Assembly (NCBI RefSeq): GCF_010994375.1
Contig: NZ_WHMA01000003.1
Coordinates: forward strand, 124,001 to 188,000
Direction of reading: 5' to 3'
Length of the DNA stretch: 64,000 nucleotides
DNA from: Halomonas sp. NO4
GTDB lineage: Bacteria; Pseudomonadota; Gammaproteobacteria; Pseudomonadales; Halomonadaceae
This document shows positions 60,910 through 64,000 of this stretch, piece after piece (within the stretch, counting starts at the first letter, position 1; the number at the start of each line of letters is the position of its first letter). The notes under the pieces were generated by a model, which was given only the letters and a program-made list of their open reading frames with translations, was not told where the DNA came from and did not search any database. A program made the position numbers and the translations under genes.

Positions 60910-61996
60910 CGGGAGTCTCCGTTTCCTTTCGGGGCGCCGGCCGCGCCAGCACGCGTTCCAACTGGGCGATCACGTCCTCGGCGCTGATCAGCGACATGGC
61001 ATCGGGATGACGCACCCGCTGCCCCCAGGGGATCGCCTCCGGCTCCTTGTGCAGATAGGTACGCACCGCATCCGGGTAGCGATTGACCACATAGTCTCGC
61101 CACCGATAGGGCGCGGCGCGATCCGGGTTGGTGGTGGCGTAGAGGCCGACCACCGGCGTGCCCAGGGCGTTGGCCATATGCACCGGGCCCGAGTCCGGGG
61201 CGATGACGACCTTCGCCCGATCGATCAGCGCCAGCAGTCCCTTGAGCGACGACCGGCCGATGGCGTCGATCACCGCCTCGGGGCGGCACAGCGACTGGAT
61301 GCGCTCGCCCATCTCGCGCTCCGCGGTGCTGCCGCCGCCGGTGAGCAGCGCGCGCAGGCCGTGCTGGGTCCAGGCGTGCTCGATCACCGCCGCATAGCCC
61401 TCGGCGGACCAGTTGCGGAAGTTGCGCAGCCGCGGATTGGCACAGGGACTGAGCAGCAGGTAGGGCGTCTCGCCACTGAGCGCAGCGGCCTCGGTCACCG
61501 CACTCTCCGGCACCGGCAGATCCCAGTCCAACGACAGGTCCTCCACACCGAGCAGCCGGGCGAAGTCAAGGAAGGACTCCAGCACGTGGGCGCGCGGGTG
61601 TGGCACCAGCTGGCGATGGGTGAACCAGTGCTGGGCATCCTTGGCGCGCGCCTTGTCGTAGCCCACGCGCACGTCGGCCTTGAGCCCCAGGGAGAGCACG
61701 CTGGCGCGCAGCGCCTGCTGCATGTGCAGCAGGGCATCGAAGCGCGTGTCGGCGAGTTCTCGCCACAGCGCGCGCATGCCGGCCAGGCCCGTGGCCTTGT
61801 CGTAGACGACGAACTCGACCCCGGAGAGGCCCGCCAGTAGACTGTGCTCCGCCTTGCCGGTGATCCAGGTGATCCGCGCCTCGGGCCACTGGCGCTGCAG
61901 CGCCCGGACGGTGGGCACCAGATTGCACACATCGCCCAGGGCGGAGAGGCGAAGAATGCCGATGTGGCGGGGCTCGGCAGGCAGAGGATGCTTCAT
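60899..61996 (-). CDS. LPS heptosyltransferase (glycosyltransferase family 9)
   Basis: A 365-residue GT9 protein with the N-terminal acceptor-binding [20 protein letters not shown] and the donor site [25 protein letters not shown]. It adds ADP-heptose to the inner core, using the product of hldE next door; heptosyltransferase I or II cannot be told apart here. ATG 61996 gives a family-like start; ATG 62032 would add 12 residues but overlap the divergent kdkA. Neither has a clear ribosome-binding site. Confidence 0.88.
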   Translation of the reverse strand: MKHPLPAEPRHIGILRLSALGDVCNLVPTVRALQRQWPEARITWITGKAEHSLLAGLSGVEFVVYDKATGLAGMRALWRELADTRFDALLHMQQALRASVLSLGLKADVRVGYDKARAKDAQHWFTHRQLVPHPRAHVLESFLDFARLLGVEDLSLDWDLPVPESAVTEAAALSGETPYLLLSPCANPRLRNFRNWSAEGYAAVIEHAWTQHGLRALLTGGGSTAEREMGERIQSLCRPEAVIDAIGRSSLKGLLALIDRAKVVIAPDSGPVHMANALGTPVVGLYATTNPDRAAPYRWRDYVVNRYPDAVRTYLHKEPEAIPWGQRVRHPDAMSLISAEDVIAQLERVLARPAPRKETETPDEA

Positions 61997-62717
61997 GCGC
62001 TTGGCAACATATCGAACGGGGAAGAGCGTCATTCTATATGATGCGCACAGTGTATGTGACGCCGAGTCAGCGCCACAAATCGGCCCAGCCCTCTTCGACC
62101 CCGATGCTTGGCGTCAGCGAGGCCGGGTGGTCGGCGAAGCGCCGGGGCGCGGCGCCAGCCTGTTCCTCTCCGCCGGAGCAGAAGAGTGGGTGCTGCGCCA
62201 CTACCGCCGCGGCGGCATGATCGCCCGGCTGAGTGAGCGTCGCTACGTCTGGACCGGCCTGGAACGCACCCGGGCCTTTCGGGAGTTCCAGCTGACGGCT
62301 GACCTGCATGCCCAGGGCCTGCCCGTGCCGCGACCGGTGGCCGCCGGCGTGACCCGCCACGGCCTCACCTACGAGGCCGCCCTGATCACGGTGCGCATCC
62401 CCGACGCCCGTGCCCTGGCCGACCTGCTGCTTGCCGATGAAGCCGACGACGAGTTACTGCAACGCGTTGGCGCCACCATCCGCCGCTTCCACGACGCCGG
62501 GCTGGATCACGTCGACCTCAACGCGCGCAATCTGCTGGTGGATCGAGGGGGTAAAGTGTGGATGATCGACCTGGATCGCTGTCGGGTGAGGAAGGCAGGA
62601 AGATGGCAACAAGCCAACCTGGAGAGACTGCAACGGTCGCTATCCCGGTTCTGTCCGCAGCCCGAGTCGATCTCACACATCATACGCACCGCCTATGACA
62701 ACGCCACGGTTGCGTAA
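61995..62717 (+). CDS. kdkA: Kdo kinase KdkA
   Basis: A 240-residue eukaryotic-type small kinase resembling Haemophilus KdkA, which phosphorylates Kdo of the LPS core. Matching stretches are GRVVGEAPGRGASLFL, LRHYRRGGMIARLSERRYVW, the catalytic DHVDLNARNLLVD and VWMIDLDRCRVR. AGAGGA before the ATG at 61995 supports this start, which shares the CATG with the divergent heptosyltransferase start. It converges on the GT90 gene with a six-base gap. Confidence 0.9.
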   Translation: MRLATYRTGKSVILYDAHSVCDAESAPQIGPALFDPDAWRQRGRVVGEAPGRGASLFLSAGAEEWVLRHYRRGGMIARLSERRYVWTGLERTRAFREFQLTADLHAQGLPVPRPVAAGVTRHGLTYEAALITVRIPDARALADLLLADEADDELLQRVGATIRRFHDAGLDHVDLNARNLLVDRGGKVWMIDLDRCRVRKAGRWQQANLERLQRSLSRFCPQPESISHIIRTAYDNATVA

Positions 62718-62723
62718 CACCGC

Positions 62724-63695
62724 TCATCGCTGTCCAGAGAGACGTAGGTACTTATCGAACACCAACAAGGAAATCAACATTTCCATCTGCGGCTGATAGA
62801 ACGGAGCGACATGTCGCTTAGCGTTGGCAATAATGACACGTGCTTCATCGGTATGGCGTGTGTAGTAATCAATCTTTTCTTCCAGATCCGAATAGTCATC
62901 AGCCAGGCACACATAATGCTGATTCGGAACCAGCAGCCCTTCCATGAACCAGGTTTCAAAGCGAGGCCTACGCATGAAACAAAGGGAGTCTGAGGACATG
63001 ATCCATTTTAGGTTGGTAGCGACATCGTTGCCTTCAATGCTCAGAATAAAGCGGTACCTGAGCTGATCCTGCAGCGACATAAAGGGCCGGCGATACGGCT
63101 CTGTCGCTGGCTTATTGTCGGTTGCCCCTACATCGCACAGCGGGTTGGCGAAGTGTCTTGCCAGAAACTCGCGGCGATGCGGCTGGTGAGCAGCGCCTCT
63201 CCAGACTAGCCGCGGCGTTTTTTCCTCAAAGGTCAGCGGGTCAGGGATTCGATAATAATGGCGGATTGAGTCCAGCTTTAGTAGAACCGAACGGGCATTT
63301 TCCTCTATGCCAGCTATCGGTCGACTCTTCACAAATGCCGGCCAATCAGGCACTTGCGTCACATCACCAAAGACATAATGAAATTGGCATGTTTCAGGAA
63401 AGTATCGGGATACGCGATACAGGTCGAAATGATAGGTCGATTTATCCAGACTTGCGCGAAAGTCTCGATTGAGAACTGCTTCCGAGCCTGTCCTGAAAGG
63501 AGTATTTAGCCTATTATAATAAGCGACTCGATGCTTCACCATTTTCCGCGTTTCTTCCGGTAAGGCATTCAGTCTGTCGAGGCAGGCCTCTCTCTGTCGA
63601 CGATAGAGCGCTCTGGGTATTAGCTGTCCTACCCCCTCAGTTGCGTAGTAACTCCAGCGCTGCAGATTTTTTTGCAATCGCTCTACATTTTTCAT
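62724..63695 (-). CDS. GT90 (CAP10/LpsA-like) lipopolysaccharide glycosyltransferase
   Basis: A 323-residue protein with the GT90 landmarks FHYVFGDVTQVPDWPAFVKS, RPIAGIEENARSVLLKLD, LVWRGAAHQPHRREF and YRFILSIEGNDVATNLKWIM. Related LpsA proteins of Pasteurellaceae add glucose or galactose to the LPS core. Base composition is visibly richer in A/T than the genes before it, which suggests separate ancestry. It lies 27 bases after the truncated GT4 gene in the same direction. Confidence 0.85.
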   Translation of the reverse strand: MKNVERLQKNLQRWSYYATEGVGQLIPRALYRRQREACLDRLNALPEETRKMVKHRVAYYNRLNTPFRTGSEAVLNRDFRASLDKSTYHFDLYRVSRYFPETCQFHYVFGDVTQVPDWPAFVKSRPIAGIEENARSVLLKLDSIRHYYRIPDPLTFEEKTPRLVWRGAAHQPHRREFLARHFANPLCDVGATDNKPATEPYRRPFMSLQDQLRYRFILSIEGNDVATNLKWIMSSDSLCFMRRPRFETWFMEGLLVPNQHYVCLADDYSDLEEKIDYYTRHTDEARVIIANAKRHVAPFYQPQMEMLISLLVFDKYLRLSGQR

Positions 63696-63722
63696 GTCCG
63701 CTCTTTACTCCGTCACAACAGT

Positions 63723-64000
63723 CTAAGCCGTTCCAGCGCTGTTGAGTGCTTGTTCATACAGTGTCATATAAGCGGCAGCCATCGCCGCGGGTGTATAAAG
63801 ATCGAGTTGCGCTGCGGCAGCATCTACAAGGCGACGGCACAGGGCTGGCATGTCGTGCAGGCATTTCAGCGCCTCTGCGAGTGCTAGGGCATCCCCTGGT
63901 GGTACCAGCAAACCTGTCGAGTCGTGGTGCACGATATCGGGAATGCCTCCTACCTCGGTTGCAACGATCGGCACGCCAGCATCCATCACATCCAGCAATA
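63723..64000 (-). CDS. GT4-type glycosyltransferase, C-terminal part only
   Basis: The last 92 codons of a gene entering from the right edge. The segment LLDVMDAGVPIVATEVGGIP with IVHHDSTGLLVPPGD is the nucleotide-sugar site of GT4 enzymes (usually LLEAMAxGxPVVAT; here Asp replaces the first Glu). The N-terminal half is outside the window. It is likely part of the LPS outer-core or glycan locus with the GT90 gene. Confidence 0.85.
   Translation of the reverse strand, partial: LLDVMDAGVPIVATEVGGIPDIVHHDSTGLLVPPGDALALAEALKCLHDMPALCRRLVDAAAAQLDLYTPAAMAAAYMTLYEQALNSAGTA

Noticed and set aside
1-64000. CRISPR arrays, tRNA/rRNA genes, prophage or insertion sequences
   Set aside because: No regularly spaced repeats, cloverleaf sequences, integrase or transposase genes were seen anywhere in the window.

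Overview
The window reads as chromosome of a GC-rich gammaproteobacterium, most likely a Halomonas-like member of the Halomonadaceae able to denitrify. This is inferred from the gene content and order (dxs-ispA-xseB, gshB-tonB-algH-ruvX, secB-yibN-gpmI-envC-ctpA, pepP-ubiH-ubiI beside zapA-6S RNA-fau) and from the mix of nitrite respiration with homogentisate catabolism. No rRNA, tRNA, CRISPR array, phage or insertion sequence was seen.

Region 1 (0-9.7 kb) is a nitrite-respiration block on the minus strand. In transcription order it holds ccmF-ccmG-ccmH-ccmI (cytochrome c maturation), a Dnr-type Crp/Fnr regulator, nirS (cytochrome cd1 nitrite reductase), a multiheme NapC/NirT protein fused to an ethylbenzene-dehydrogenase-like haem domain, a periplasmic cupredoxin, and a cut-off secreted protein. 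TTGAC-N4-GTCAA boxes lie upstream of nirS (two) and of ccmF (one). A further perfect box lies 33 kb away, upstream of a Cys-rich DUF6455-like gene.

Region 2 (9.7-22.4 kb) is mostly housekeeping: a periplasmic PPIase, a VanZ-like protein, hemE, ribA, a hemolysin III-family protein, djlA, dxs-ispA-xseB, serA, a DSD1-type PLP enzyme, a crotonase, an IclR regulator and a DUF1566 secreted protein.

Region 3 (22.4-36.6 kb) is a catabolic island for aromatic acids. A MarR regulator and a DctPQM TRAP transporter diverge from an operon of a metallo-beta-lactamase-fold protein, a flavin monooxygenase, a DUF2783 protein, homogentisate dioxygenase, fumarylacetoacetase and maleylacetoacetate isomerase. 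An MFS exporter follows, then a second monooxygenase-DUF2783 pair with a divergent LuxR-type regulator. The pairs resemble the two-component 3-hydroxyphenylacetate 6-hydroxylase (MhaAB) that feeds homogentisate in pseudomonads. A GTTTC-N4-GAAAC operator lies inside the island promoter and recurs at the promoter of a glyoxalase-fold gene at 42 kb.

Region 4 (36.6-58.2 kb) is conserved chromosome: pyrB, ruvX-algH-tonB-gshB, cvfB-like, rsmE, secB, yibN, gpmI, envC, ctpA, ubiI-ubiH-pepP-ygfB, zapA, 6S RNA, fau, ilvA and rpiA.

Region 5 (58.2-64 kb) is the lipopolysaccharide inner-core locus: waaA, hldE, a heptosyltransferase, kdkA, then an A/T-richer segment with a GT90 glycosyltransferase and a truncated GT4 glycosyltransferase. 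The change in composition suggests the outer-core part was acquired or is variable.
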